DNA of 64,000 nt. Origin: Amaricoccus sp003258405. GTDB taxonomy: Bacteria; Pseudomonadota; Alphaproteobacteria; Rhodobacterales; Rhodobacteraceae. This document shows, piece after piece, positions 32,613 through 41,366 of the stretch. The first letter of the stretch is position 1. Each line of letters begins with the position of its first letter. Below the pieces are notes generated by a model that was not told where the DNA came from, did not search any database, and worked only from the letters and a program-made list of their open reading frames with translations. The stretch covers positions 1,612,001-1,676,000 of the forward strand of contig NZ_CP171225.1 of NCBI RefSeq assembly GCF_043226085.1. Direction: 5' to 3'. Position numbers and translations under genes: made by a program.

Positions 32613-32885
32613 ATGACCACCCACCTGAACCCAATCACCACCCCGCGCCACGAACTCCGCGCCGAGAAGGCGCGCCGGAACAAGGAAGCCGCGCTCGCGG
32701 CCTTCATCGGCAAGAAAGTCGAGATCGACGAGATGCTCGCGCGCCTGCAGGCGCTCAGCGACGACCATTTCAACTGCGCCCCCGACGAGGCGGGCTGGGC
32801 AATGGTCGGCACCCTCGAACACTACGCCAGCCTCCTGAAGCGCATTACCGACAGCGCCTTCGGCGAGGGCGAGCACGCCCGCTGA
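32613..32885 (+). CDS. Small hypothetical phage protein (90 aa)
   Basis: A 90-aa helical protein (RHELRAEKARRNKEAALAAF, VEIDEMLARLQALSDDHFNC, MVGTLEHYASLLKRITDSAF). AAGGAG lies 9 bases before the ATG. It runs against the phage late operon together with the next + strand gene. No known function. Confidence 0.75.
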   Translation: MTTHLNPITTPRHELRAEKARRNKEAALAAFIGKKVEIDEMLARLQALSDDHFNCAPDEAGWAMVGTLEHYASLLKRITDSAFGEGEHAR

Positions 32886-32980
32886 TCTCCGGCACTGCCG
32901 GAACTCCCGCCGCGCGCCCTGCGCGGCTCGGGGTCGTAGGAGGCGCCGCATGACGCGGGCCCGAATACGGAGACGACCCC

Positions 32981-33553
32981 ATGACCAAGCTTTCTGACAC
33001 CCAAGCCATCATCCTCAGCGCCGCCGCACAGCGCGAGGACCGCATCGCCCTGCCGCTGCCCGAGAGCCTGCGCGGCGGCGCCGCTGCCAAGGTGGTCGGC
33101 GCGATGCTCGCGAAGAACTTCCTGCAGGAGGTCGACGCCGACACGCGCAACGGCGAGCTTATGTGGCGCGAGACCGGAGACGGCCACGGCGTCACGCTGG
33201 TCGCCACCGACGCGGGCCTTGCCGCCATCGGGATCGAGACCGAGGACGCGAACCCCGCGCCTGCGGGCGCGACGGACGCACCTACCGAGGAGGCCGCGCC
33301 GGACACCGCCACCGAACCGAAGGCCGCACCCAAGACGCGCACACCGCGCGAGGGCACCAAGCAGGCCACCATGATCGCCATGCTGCGTGCGCCGGACGGC
33401 GCGACAATCGAGGAGATCATGGCCGCGACGGGCTGGCAGTCGCACACGGTGCGCGGCGCGATGGCCGGGGCGCTGAAGAAGAAGCTCGGGCTCGAGGTCA
33501 CCTCGGAGAAGGTCGAGAACCGGGGGCGCGTGTACAAACTCCCCGCAGCCTGA
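32981..33553 (+). CDS. DUF3489 protein
   Basis: A 190-aa protein. The N-terminal half (LSDTQAIILSAAAQREDRIA, LPLPESLRGGAAAKVVGAML) is a winged-helix-like repeat and the C-terminal DUF3489 part reads QATMIAMLRAPDGATIEEIM, ATGWQSHTVRGAMAGALKKK and VYKLPAA. The two are joined by a Thr/Pro/Glu linker. DUF3489 proteins are common in proteobacterial mobile DNA; a DNA-binding role is likely. It is followed by a strong hairpin. Confidence 0.85.
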   Translation: MTKLSDTQAIILSAAAQREDRIALPLPESLRGGAAAKVVGAMLAKNFLQEVDADTRNGELMWRETGDGHGVTLVATDAGLAAIGIETEDANPAPAGATDAPTEEAAPDTATEPKAAPKTRTPREGTKQATMIAMLRAPDGATIEEIMAATGWQSHTVRGAMAGALKKKLGLEVTSEKVENRGRVYKLPAA

Positions 33554-33579
33554 CGCACCAGACCCCAACAAGTTGATGG

Positions 33580-33602
33580 CCGCCGTCCCGCCGGGGCGGC
33601 GG
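33580..33602. terminator. GC-rich hairpin between convergent genes
   Basis: CCGCCG and CGGCGG arms, extended inward by CCC/GGG, form a 10-bp stem with a 3-base loop between two convergent genes. No long T run follows on either side, so it is only a possible terminator. Confidence 0.45.
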
Positions 33603-33606
33603 TCGA

Positions 33607-33831
33607 TCATTTGGCGCTCCGCATCCGGATCGCCTCGAACACCCGCCGCAATGCAAACGAGCGCGCGATGCTCACAACGGTGAATACCGCACCCATCTTC
33701 AGGTTCTGGGCCAGCGTCGTGTGCAGTCCGAAGATCGGGAAGATCAGGATCTGCGTGACCACCGCGACGCCGTAGCCGACGATCACGTTGGTGACGGATT
33801 CAACCAGCGACATGGTGCGCGATTGCTTCAT
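33607..33831 (-). CDS. DUF7220-like small membrane protein
   Basis: A 74-aa protein with two hydrophobic segments (SVTNVIVGYGVAVVTQILIF and MGAVFTVVSIARSFALRRVF), so probably a small inner-membrane protein. It resembles phage proteins classed DUF7220. It ends the leftward early operon, 12 bases after the cytosine methyltransferase. Confidence 0.7.
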   Translation of the reverse strand: MKQSRTMSLVESVTNVIVGYGVAVVTQILIFPIFGLHTTLAQNLKMGAVFTVVSIARSFALRRVFEAIRMRSAK

Positions 33832-33843
33832 GCTGGTGCCCCG

Positions 33844-34941
33844 TCATTGATTGGCCAGCAGTTCAGCCGCGAGAGTTCGCAGCGCATGCGCCGCAACCAG
33901 CGGGACCACGCCGTTGCCACAGAGGCGAAGCCGGTCCACCCGGTGGGCCAGCCCATCAGCGCCTCGACGAACAGCGGGTTCAAGGTCCGGCGCGGCTCGG
34001 AGGTATCGCTCCCAGCCATCGGCGTCACCAGGACCTGGCGGCCAAGCAGGCCGTTCACCGGCGTGTTCGCCAACGTCGTAGCCCCATCCTTGTGATCCCG
34101 CGCCGTCGGCGTCATCCACATCCCCGCCGAATGGGTAAGGTCGGCCAACCGCCGGTTGCCCGCGCTCGGCTTGCAGCCATCGTTCGCCATCGGCGTGGGC
34201 CACATCGCGGCCGTCGTCGCGAGGTTCATCCCGTGCTGGCCTGCTTCCTGCGATGGCGTCGGTTTGGTCTGCCGGTTCTCGTTGGCGCTGGCGCGGGGCG
34301 TCGGCCACAGCTGCAGCAGCTCGGTCCGGTTCCCGCCACTCGACCGGGTGCCAGAGCAGGCGCGCGGGGTCGGCCAGCTCGTCCCCCCCGCGGATCGCGA
34401 GGATGAAGAGCCGCTCTCGCTTGTGGGGCGCGCCGACTTCCGCCGCCGTGAAGAGGCCTGCCGCAAGGCGGTAGCCCATGCGGACCAGTCCTGCAGCGAC
34501 TTCGGGGAAGCCGAGGCGGAGATGATGGGCGACATTCTCGAGGAACACGAAGGGCGGCTCGACCTCGCCGATGATGCGGGCGACGTGCGGCCAGAGATGG
34601 CGCGGGTCGTCCGCGCCCCGGCGCTTGCCAGCGACCGAGAACGGCTGGCACGGATAGCCCGCAGTGACGATGTCCACCGCGCCGCGCCACGGGCGGCCGT
34701 CGAAGGTTCCAACGTCGTCCCAGACAACAGCCTGATCCAGGGACGCGTCTTCCATCCGCGCCACGAGAGTGGCTGCGGCGTAGGTTTCCCGTTCGACATG
34801 GCCCACAGCACGATATCCGGGGATGGCGATGGCGAGCCCGAGGTCGAGCCCGCCCGCGCCGGAGCAGAGGGAGAGGCCGAACAGGCATGCGTCTCCGGCT
34901 CCGGAAGCGCTTCCGGAGGAAGGTAAAGCCAGGTCATGCAT
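33844..34941 (-). CDS. DNA (cytosine-5) methyltransferase
   Basis: A 365-aa C5 methyltransferase. Motif I is FGLSLCSGAGGLDLGLA (about residues 21-37); motif IV with the catalytic Cys is TAGYPCQPFSVAGKRRG; ENV of motif VI is in FLENVAHH; motif VIII is EVGAPHKRERLFIL. The motif IX/X end (RLCGNGVVPLVAAHAL) is present. The variable target domain is long and rich in Asp/Arg, with little hydrophobic content. It would protect phage DNA against host restriction. I start it at ATG 34941, one base after the stop of the N6 methylase gene; longer versions overlap that gene. Confidence 0.92.
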   Translation of the reverse strand: MHDLALPSSGSASGAGDACLFGLSLCSGAGGLDLGLAIAIPGYRAVGHVERETYAAATLVARMEDASLDQAVVWDDVGTFDGRPWRGAVDIVTAGYPCQPFSVAGKRRGADDPRHLWPHVARIIGEVEPPFVFLENVAHHLRLGFPEVAAGLVRMGYRLAAGLFTAAEVGAPHKRERLFILAIRGGDELADPARLLWHPVEWREPDRAAAAVADAPRQRQREPADQTDAIAGSRPARDEPRDDGRDVAHADGERWLQAERGQPAVGRPYPFGGDVDDADGAGSQGWGYDVGEHAGERPAWPPGPGDADGWERYLRAAPDLEPAVRRGADGLAHRVDRLRLCGNGVVPLVAAHALRTLAAELLANQ

Positions 34942-34942
34942 G

Positions 34943-36319
34943 TCACGCAGCGGTCTTGCGCTTTCGCGCGGGTTCGGGGGCGGCGTCCGTTTCTGGCGTA
35001 TCGGCCGGGGGTACGGCATCGTCGCCCAGCCGCTCGGTCCTCAGCTGCGCGAAGGTCCGTCCGTCGCCGTTGAGTATTGCTTCGCGGCCGGTCTCTGCCT
35101 GCCAGCGCTCCACGGCGACATCGACATAGGCCGGGCTGATCTCCATCGCGAAGACGCGCCGGCCGTTCGCCTCGCCCGCCATTATCTGCGAGCCGGAGCC
35201 GCAGAACGGCTCGTAGCAGAGCCCGCCGCGCGCCACATGCTGGCGCATCGGGATGCCGAAGGCGTCGAGCGGTTTCGGCGTCGGATGGTCGGGACGCTCG
35301 TCCTTGGCGAAGCTGGGCAGCGCCCATGTCGATGGCAGCGTTTCCTCGGCCACCTTCGGCGGACGGTTGGGGCGGCGCCAGCCCATGAAGCAGGGCTCGT
35401 GTTTCCAGAGGTAATGGGAGCGGGTCAGGACGCCCCGGTCCTTCACCCAGATGATCTGTTGGTGGACGAAGGCGCCGGCCTTTTCCCAGCAAGCCTCCAG
35501 CATCGCCTGGCGGCGCGACGCGTGCCAGCAGTACCAGGCCGCATCCTCGGTGATCGCCTCGGCCACGGCCGCCAAGATGAAGCCGTCGTAAAGCTCTGCG
35601 CCCTGCGAACTGTCGTCCCAGGTCGTGCCGTAGGACGCCGACCAATCCTTGTTGCGAGTCGGGTGGTTCGAGCCGTCGTAATCGACGAGGTATGGCGGGT
35701 CGGTCGCGAACAGGATCGCCCGCTCGCCGTTCATCAGGCGGCGCACGTCGGCAGCGCTGGTGCTGTCGCCGCAGAGCAACCGGTGGTCGCCAAGGATCCA
35801 GAGATCGCCGGTCCGCGAGGCTGGATTGCGCGGCGGCTCGGGGATGGTCACCGGCGGCACGGAGCCCCCGGCGCCACCTTCTTCACCGTCGTCTTCCGCG
35901 ACGTAGGCCAGCAGCTTGTCGAGTTCGCCGTCGGAGAAACCCACGAGCGACAGATCGAAATCCTCGGCCAGCAGGTCGTTCAGTTCCGCCGAGAGCAGCG
36001 TCTCGTCCCAGGTGCCGAGTTCGGTCAACTTGTTGTCCGCGATGCGGTACGCCCGGCGCTGCGCCTCCGTCAGATGCCCCAGCACGATCACCGGTGCCTC
36101 GGTCAGCCCGAGCTGCGTCGCGGCCAGCACGCGGCCATGGCCAGCGATCAGTTCACCGTCCTCGGCGACGAGGCAGGGCACGGTCCAGCCGAACTCGGCC
36201 ATGCTGGCGGCGATCTTCGCAACCTGGTCCGGCCCGTGCGCCTTCGCGTTCTTCGCGTAGGGCTGCAGGCGCGCAAGCGGCCAGGTCTCGATCGCGTCCG
36301 GGGCGAAGCTCAGCGTCAT
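34943..36319 (-). CDS. ParB-N domain fused to N4/N6 DNA methyltransferase
   Basis: A 458-aa protein. Residues about 10-110 are a ParB/Srx-like domain (LQPYAKNAKAHGPDQVAKIA, GWTVPCLVAEDGELIAGHGR). The rest is an amino-methyltransferase: ILFATDPPYLVDYDGSN with catalytic DPPY (about 230-233), and SAM motif I near the C-terminus in YEPFCGSGSQIMAGEANGRR, i.e. beta-class order. This fusion is frequent in phages. Protection of phage DNA is likely. A long upstream frame is open, but the ATG at 36319 gives the normal domain start. Confidence 0.92.
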   Translation of the reverse strand: MTLSFAPDAIETWPLARLQPYAKNAKAHGPDQVAKIAASMAEFGWTVPCLVAEDGELIAGHGRVLAATQLGLTEAPVIVLGHLTEAQRRAYRIADNKLTELGTWDETLLSAELNDLLAEDFDLSLVGFSDGELDKLLAYVAEDDGEEGGAGGSVPPVTIPEPPRNPASRTGDLWILGDHRLLCGDSTSAADVRRLMNGERAILFATDPPYLVDYDGSNHPTRNKDWSASYGTTWDDSSQGAELYDGFILAAVAEAITEDAAWYCWHASRRQAMLEACWEKAGAFVHQQIIWVKDRGVLTRSHYLWKHEPCFMGWRRPNRPPKVAEETLPSTWALPSFAKDERPDHPTPKPLDAFGIPMRQHVARGGLCYEPFCGSGSQIMAGEANGRRVFAMEISPAYVDVAVERWQAETGREAILNGDGRTFAQLRTERLGDDAVPPADTPETDAAPEPARKRKTAA

Positions 36320-36779
36320 GGTGGGCAAGGTTCCTCGGTCGTGTGGATGCCGGTGGCTTCCGGACTCCGGATGCCACGCTGGACTCCACACGGGGTCCAG
36401 CGGCCACCTGCGGTGTCCGGTCGGAACGCAAGCGTTCATTGGTGTTTGCGCGGTGCGCGCGAGGCTCCGGCTTCGGGGTGGCTTCCCAAAAATCCGGCCC
36501 TGTCGCTGGCGATGTCCCGCGCTTCGCCCGCCAGCATACGAATATCGCGCAGAAGGAACCGCGAACTCGGCCGAGGGGGCTTGGCAGGGGCGGACAGCGG
36601 CCCGAAAGGAAAGGATCAGCGCCTTTCCTTTTCCAACGGACCTGCCAACGAAAGGATGGTTTCGTTCGGGATCGCGCCGCGCGCGCCTCTCCCGAGCTTA
36701 TCCCGAACCTAGCTCGCGAGCGGCTTTTCTGTCCCGTCGAAAACTGTCCGCCGCACACCTTCCCCTGTGGTGCGCACGG
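36320..36779. other. 460-bp intergenic region with nested inverted repeats
   Basis: No convincing gene. Inverted repeats cluster: TTGGCAGG (36581-36588) with CCTGCCAA (36641-36648); inside them a perfect 10-bp stem AAAGGAAAGG/CCTTTCCTTT (36605-36614/36622-36631, 7-base loop); next to them AACGAAA/TTTCGTT (36647-36653/36660-36666, 6-base loop). This may be a folded RNA, a terminator cluster or a protein-binding site upstream of the methyltransferase genes. Confidence 0.6.
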
Positions 36780-37208
36780 TCACGCGCCACCGGCAAGCTC
36801 GATCACCTTCCGCTTCGACAGGTTGCGATTGAACCGACGCCGGTTGAGTCTCAGCGAGATGACGCAGAGCCCGTAGAGCCAGTGCTGGTTGGCGGCCGAG
36901 CGTTGCAGACCGACCGTCCAGCAGATGGTCTTCCACCGCTCGCCATGGGCGCGCATCCAGACGATCTTGCCATCGACAGGGTCGAGGCACGCGGTCCAGG
37001 TCAGCGTCTCCTCCATCCGGCTGATCGCCTGCGGCGAGGGCAGCACGTGCATGGGCTTCGGCTCCTGGCCTACCTTGTCGGCGAAGGAGTGGACGATCTC
37101 GGGCCATGTGCTGAAGTAGCCCTGCCGTCGCGGCTCGGGCAGGCGCTTCAGCACGAGGGCCGCTTCGGCAAGACGGGCCTCGACGAGGGACGGGGTCCAC
37201 TTATCCAT
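36780..37208 (-). CDS. DUF6362 phage protein
   Basis: A 142-aa protein (KWTPSLVEARLAEAALVLKR, YFSTWPEIVHSFADKVGQEP, PSPQAISRMEETLTWT, WLYGLCVISLRLNRRR). It matches the DUF6362 family from alphaproteobacterial phages, with an HTH-like end. Start 37208 overlaps the previous gene by 8 bases; the family starts at this DKWTP motif. Confidence 0.8.
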   Translation of the reverse strand: MDKWTPSLVEARLAEAALVLKRLPEPRRQGYFSTWPEIVHSFADKVGQEPKPMHVLPSPQAISRMEETLTWTACLDPVDGKIVWMRAHGERWKTICWTVGLQRSAANQHWLYGLCVISLRLNRRRFNRNLSKRKVIELAGGA

Positions 37209-37401
37209 GGCGCCCTCCCACGCTGGAGGGCGGCGGTCCATAGAGCTTTTCACCCAGCTGGCGGACGAGTTCGCGTTCCGGCCATGTCAGGCGTGCGTCC
37301 TCGAGCGAGACGGCAAGCAGTCCTTGCTCGCGCCAGCCCTCGCGCTTGACCTGTTCGGGATCCCGGCGCTGGCCGCCGTAACCGTGGGGATGCCATCTCA
37401 T
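37201..37401 (-). CDS. Small hypothetical phage protein (66 aa)
   Basis: A 66-aa basic protein (RWHPHGYGGQRRDPEQVKRE, LTWPERELVRQLGEKLYG). It overlaps the RuvC-like gene by 4 bases (ATGA) and the DUF6362 gene by 8, so it is part of the operon. No function known. Confidence 0.65.
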   Translation of the reverse strand: MRWHPHGYGGQRRDPEQVKREGWREQGLLAVSLEDARLTWPERELVRQLGEKLYGPPPSSVGGRHG

Positions 37402-37937
37402 GCGACACCCCCGTTCGTCTCGATCGCCCATAGCAGGATGGCGATGGCGTCGGCCTCGTTGTCGTCGGCGGGGCTGAAGCCGCGGGCGCGGACGGCGGCG
37501 ATCATCGCGGCCTTATCGGCGTTGCCCTTGCTGGTGGCGTGGCGCTTGATCGTTCCGACCGGGACGCCCTCGTAGGGCACGCCCCGCAGTTCGGCCCATG
37601 CGGTCAGCGTGGCCATGAGCCCGCCGTAGATGTGGCTCGCGTCGGTGCCAGCGTGGCGGCGGACTTCCTCGAACCAGATGGCGGCGACAGGACCGGACAG
37701 CCGGTCGATCTCGGTCAGCCAGTTGGTGAAGCGCAGGTAGCGCATGCCGCCCCCGTCGAAGCGGCCGGGACGCAGCGAGACGGTGCCGCTGGTGATCAGG
37801 CCGTCATGGCCACGGATCGCCCAGCCGGTTGAGGTGCCGAGGTCGAGCGCGAGGATGCAGCGGTTGCGGGGGGCGTCGAGCGGCAGCGATTCAAACCTTG
37901 CGCCGTCGCAATTCGGGATCAGAGTCGGCTGAGCCAT
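37398..37937 (-). CDS. RuvC-like Holliday-junction nuclease
   Basis: A 179-aa RNase H-fold nuclease. Acidic residues are seen in CILALDLGTSTGWAIRG (first Asp, about residue 33), WFEEVRRH (Glu, about 92) and DNEADAIAILLWA (last Asp pair, about 161-166). It would resolve phage replication junctions. AAGGAG lies before the ATG at 37937 and settles the start. Confidence 0.88.
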   Translation of the reverse strand: MAQPTLIPNCDGARFESLPLDAPRNRCILALDLGTSTGWAIRGHDGLITSGTVSLRPGRFDGGGMRYLRFTNWLTEIDRLSGPVAAIWFEEVRRHAGTDASHIYGGLMATLTAWAELRGVPYEGVPVGTIKRHATSKGNADKAAMIAAVRARGFSPADDNEADAIAILLWAIETNGGVA

Positions 37938-38277
37938 GATGGGTCTCCTTTGCCGGTGGCCTGTGGTGGTGGAAGACGACGGCGGTCTGGTGCTTGGCGG
38001 TACGGGGCCGCCGTCGTCGGATCGGAAAGCACAAGGGAGGGTGACGGCGGCGCGCGCGGCTGGCCCGGACGTATGGGAGGAGTGGCCAACCCTGTGGGGT
38101 GGCCCTCCCATACGTAGTATGGGGGTTTGACACCTAACTGTTCCGAGGAGGACAAGTGGCTGAAATCATTGCGGAATAAGACTTCATGAAGTCTTCGGGC
38201 ATGAGTCAGGGACCTAACTCTTATTTCCCCGTAACCCGTTGATTTCGTTGAGTGCACAGTTGGCGCTGTCATATGAG
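37938..38277. other. Candidate replication origin: 340-bp region with palindromes and direct repeats
   Basis: No gene seen. It holds a long imperfect hairpin (38069-38115; arms start ACGTATGGGAGG and end CCTCCCATACGT), a perfect 18-bp palindrome AAGACTTCATGAAGTCTT (38178-38195), ATGAGTCAGG twice (38201-38210, 38273-38282) with a third partial copy at 38293, and TCATATGAGT twice, 20 bases apart (38269-38278, 38289-38298, the last copies inside the helicase 3' end). The AT-rich half lies next to the primase/helicase gene, which is where phage origins often lie. Confidence 0.55.
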
Positions 38278-40599
38278 TCAGGCCTCACTCATATGAGTTG
38301 GGTCGTCTTCCAGCCCCTCCGGGTAGACCCAGACGGCGGGGTTTTCGACCTGCAGGCAGAGCCCGGACTGGGGGCATTTGAAGTGGCTGGGCAGGACCGG
38401 ACTGGCGCTTGTGGTGACCTCGCCGGTGTCCGAATCGACCTCCTCGACGGGCGCGCCGAACTGCATGCCTTCCACGCAGAGGTAGCCGAACCGAGACCGG
38501 GTGACGGGGAAGCCGAACCCCGAGGGGTCGCGCAGGAACTTCACGAAGCCCTTGGTCGCCAGCACGCTGAGGCGCTCGCGGATGGTGTGCTTGCTGCCCA
38601 GACCGCCCCGGTTCTCGAAGGTCTCGGCGAACTGCATGGCGGTGTAGAGGCGCTCGCTCGCAGCCTCATCCAGCAGCATACCGAGGATGACATCGTGCTT
38701 TCGCAGCCGTTCGGCATCGAGCCTGGCGCCGACCTCCTTGCGCACCAGGCGCTCGTTCATCGGGTTCAGTTCGACCCATTCGCCCTTCACCTTGTCGATC
38801 AGCTTGCCGGGCAGCGCGGGGCCATTGCGCAACTCGATCTCCAGCCTGCGGACGCTGCTGTCCTCGTCGGGTCGGTGCATGAGCAACCCCGAGGTGTAGA
38901 AGCCGCGCAGCGCGCTGGCGCCGGAGAGCGCGAGGAAGGGATCGTCCTTGACCTGGTGCTTGGTGGCCTTGCGGGTGTGGTGGGCGAGGATCACGCCCGC
39001 GTCCGGATTGACCGCCTCACGGAGAAGCTCCACACGGTCTTTCAGGAAGAACATCATGGCGGTGTTGTCGTTTTCGCCGCCGCCGTCTGGTCCACCGTCG
39101 AAGAGGTTGCGGATCGGGTCGATGACGAGGACGTCGGGCGGCGCGTCGGCGAATGCGGCCCGGATCGCCTCGGCCACGCGGGCGACGCCCTCCGCGTCGA
39201 GCAACAGCTTCAACTTCGGGGTGGCGATGAAGGTGTCGCGCGCGGCGGCGATCACGGCGGCGGGCAGCGCGATCTGCCGCATGCGCTCGCGCAGATAGTG
39301 ATACTGGATCTCGGCCTGCAGATAGAACACGCGCAGCGGCCGCGGCGGCGTGAAGCCGAGGAAGGGCACGCCAGCGGCCATGTGCACGAGCCAGGAGATC
39401 AGGAAGTCGCTCTTGCCGACCTTGGGCGCGCCGCCCAGCACCAGGAGACCGCCCGGCGTCAGCACGCGCGGCCCGATGACGTCCTCGGGCATGGGGCTCG
39501 TGTCGTCGAGCAGCGCGCCGAGGCTGAAGGTCGGCAGCGGGCTGGCCGGGGCATCGACGTGCGCTGCGCGCAGGAGCGCCGGACCGTTGCGCTTCACATG
39601 CAGCTCCCAGAGCCGTTCGGACTCGGCCATCAGCCGATCGAGCGGCCAGGACGGGCGCAGCATGGCGGCGTTGTAGCCGCAGATCGCCTCCCAGCCTGCG
39701 AAGGGGTCGAGGCGGCCCTCGTGCACCAAACGAACGTAATGGCCGATGGCGGCGCTTGCCCCCTGGAACCGGGACCAGTCGTCAACAGCGCCCTCGCGCA
39801 CCGGCGTGGTGAGCACCGCGTCGATGCCGGGCTTCGCGGTCGGCGCGGCAACGTCGCTGGCGAAGCCCACACCGGGCAGCGGCGGCATCTCGGCGACCTT
39901 CTCGGCGAAGTCCGCAAGGTCGACTTCGACGTCGCGCTGTTCGCGGATCTGCACGAGGCGCTGGTGGCCGTGCTTGTGATAGACCGTGCCTGGCACCCGG
40001 ATCGGCTGGTGCGCCGAGCGGAAATGTGTGTCGCCGCCGACCTTCACGGCGATCTCGCCGCGCAGGCGGCAGAGAGTGGCCAGGTCGCCGCCCTCCGCGG
40101 GCTCGGTCAGTTTCCACCAGACATGGAGCTTGGCCGCACCCTCGGGCGTGCGCCCGCCGCTTTCGATGATCAGCGTCGGCGGACCAAGATGGTGGGTGAC
40201 ATGGTCCAGCTTGGCCGGGATGTCGCCCGCGTCGAGATCGACGACGATGGCCTGCATCTGCAGCACATCGGCGGCGCGGGCCTGACCCTGCTCGGCGACA
40301 GTGCCGGGGATGACATAGACAGCGGCGCCCTCGCGGTTCGCCCACGCGGCGAAGGTCGCGAGTTTTCCGGGCGCGGTGTCGTCGGCGGGGATCCAGATGT
40401 TGTGCGGCTTGCCGTCCCGGCCCTGACCCTTGTCGACGAAGCCGCGGAGCGGGATCAGCCCCTCGCACCAGCTGAACACGGTGTCGAGGAAGACGGCGAT
40501 CTGCTCGGGGTCGGGGTCGCAGCCGAAGGGGTTCTCGGACGGTGGCCCGTCGTTGAAGTCCATCCACGGGTTGAAGTGCAGGATGCCGTCGTCGCTCAT
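38278..40599 (-). CDS. RepA-like primase-helicase (AAA ATPase) of phage replication
   Basis: A 773-aa protein. The N-terminal third has a primase-type fold (PHNIWIPADDTAPGKLATFA, VVDLDAGDIPAKLDHV, SGGRTPEGAAKLHVWWKL). The RepA/DnaB-like ATPase follows: Walker A VLGGAPKVGKSDFLIS (about residues 388-403), Walker B PDVLVIDPIRNLFDG, and AGVILAHHTRKA. A C-terminal winged-helix region (FENRGGLGSKHTIRERLSVL) could bind the origin. Start 40599 overlaps the nuclease gene as ATGA; the longer upstream frame is shadow. Confidence 0.9.
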   Translation of the reverse strand: MSDDGILHFNPWMDFNDGPPSENPFGCDPDPEQIAVFLDTVFSWCEGLIPLRGFVDKGQGRDGKPHNIWIPADDTAPGKLATFAAWANREGAAVYVIPGTVAEQGQARAADVLQMQAIVVDLDAGDIPAKLDHVTHHLGPPTLIIESGGRTPEGAAKLHVWWKLTEPAEGGDLATLCRLRGEIAVKVGGDTHFRSAHQPIRVPGTVYHKHGHQRLVQIREQRDVEVDLADFAEKVAEMPPLPGVGFASDVAAPTAKPGIDAVLTTPVREGAVDDWSRFQGASAAIGHYVRLVHEGRLDPFAGWEAICGYNAAMLRPSWPLDRLMAESERLWELHVKRNGPALLRAAHVDAPASPLPTFSLGALLDDTSPMPEDVIGPRVLTPGGLLVLGGAPKVGKSDFLISWLVHMAAGVPFLGFTPPRPLRVFYLQAEIQYHYLRERMRQIALPAAVIAAARDTFIATPKLKLLLDAEGVARVAEAIRAAFADAPPDVLVIDPIRNLFDGGPDGGGENDNTAMMFFLKDRVELLREAVNPDAGVILAHHTRKATKHQVKDDPFLALSGASALRGFYTSGLLMHRPDEDSSVRRLEIELRNGPALPGKLIDKVKGEWVELNPMNERLVRKEVGARLDAERLRKHDVILGMLLDEAASERLYTAMQFAETFENRGGLGSKHTIRERLSVLATKGFVKFLRDPSGFGFPVTRSRFGYLCVEGMQFGAPVEEVDSDTGEVTTSASPVLPSHFKCPQSGLCLQVENPAVWVYPEGLEDDPTHMSEA

Positions 40600-41366
40600 G
40601 CCGGCAGCCCCCAGCAGCGCTCGGACCACGGGCAGAAGCGGCATTCGAAGAAGTCGGGCGTGGTGGCGACGCGCGGCAGAAGCTCGCCCGCGTCGGTCGC
40701 CTGCAGGATCCGCACGCCCCGGTCGGACATGCGCTGCGCGAGATCGGCGTCGAAGGGCACCAGTTCGTGGTACATCTCGGCCGTGTCTTTGTTGATCGCG
40801 GTAAACACGGCGGGCGCGGCCGAGATGCCGGGGACCGTCGCCTCCATGTAGGCCTGGTAGAGCGCGATCTGGGCGGCGTAGACCGGCTTCGACTTGGTCA
40901 CGCCGTCCTTGACGCAAGCGCGCCAGTTCTTCGCGTTCATCGTCTTGCATTCCCAGAGCGCGGGAACGGCGAGACCGAAGCCCTCGGGCCCGGCGGCAAT
41001 GATGCCGTCGACATGACCGCGGATGCGCCCGCCAGCGACCGAGAAGCCAAACTGGCCGCCATCGGGCCGGTTGCCCTTGCGGGTGTAGAGGTCGAACCCC
41101 GCGCCGCGCAGCCAGGCGACGGCCAGATCCTCGAGCGCGTGGCCGATGGCGAAGATGCGCAGCGACTGGCCGCTGAAGTCCTGGCCCTCGTCCTTCGGCG
41201 TGGCCGTGAACTCGAACTGCAGCGCGCGCTCGCAGGCATGGCCGAGGCGCGAGCCGCCGAGATAGTCGCGGGGCGGCCGCGTGGCCTGATCAGCGGTGAG
41301 CGCCCGATCGACAGCGGCGTTGACCTGCTCGGCGAAGCTGGGCCGATGATTGTAATCGAGGGTCAA
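40596..41366 (-). CDS. PD-(D/E)XK nuclease of the RecB/Cas4 type
   Basis: A 256-aa nuclease. It shows GSRLGHACERALQFEF with its first Cys near residue 45, GHVDGIIAAG with the catalytic Asp, then WECKTMNAKNW with the E-x-K pair, and a C-terminal Cys cluster (FECRFCPWSERCW). The Cys pattern suggests an Fe-S cluster as in Cas4/AddB. It probably processes DNA ends for phage recombination. Confidence 0.88.
   Translation of the reverse strand: MTLDYNHRPSFAEQVNAAVDRALTADQATRPPRDYLGGSRLGHACERALQFEFTATPKDEGQDFSGQSLRIFAIGHALEDLAVAWLRGAGFDLYTRKGNRPDGGQFGFSVAGGRIRGHVDGIIAAGPEGFGLAVPALWECKTMNAKNWRACVKDGVTKSKPVYAAQIALYQAYMEATVPGISAAPAVFTAINKDTAEMYHELVPFDADLAQRMSDRGVRILQATDAGELLPRVATTPDFFECRFCPWSERCWGLPA

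Noticed and set aside
38239..40851. An 870-aa + strand frame across the primase/helicase
   Set aside because: Antisense shadow; the - strand frame carries the ATPase motifs.
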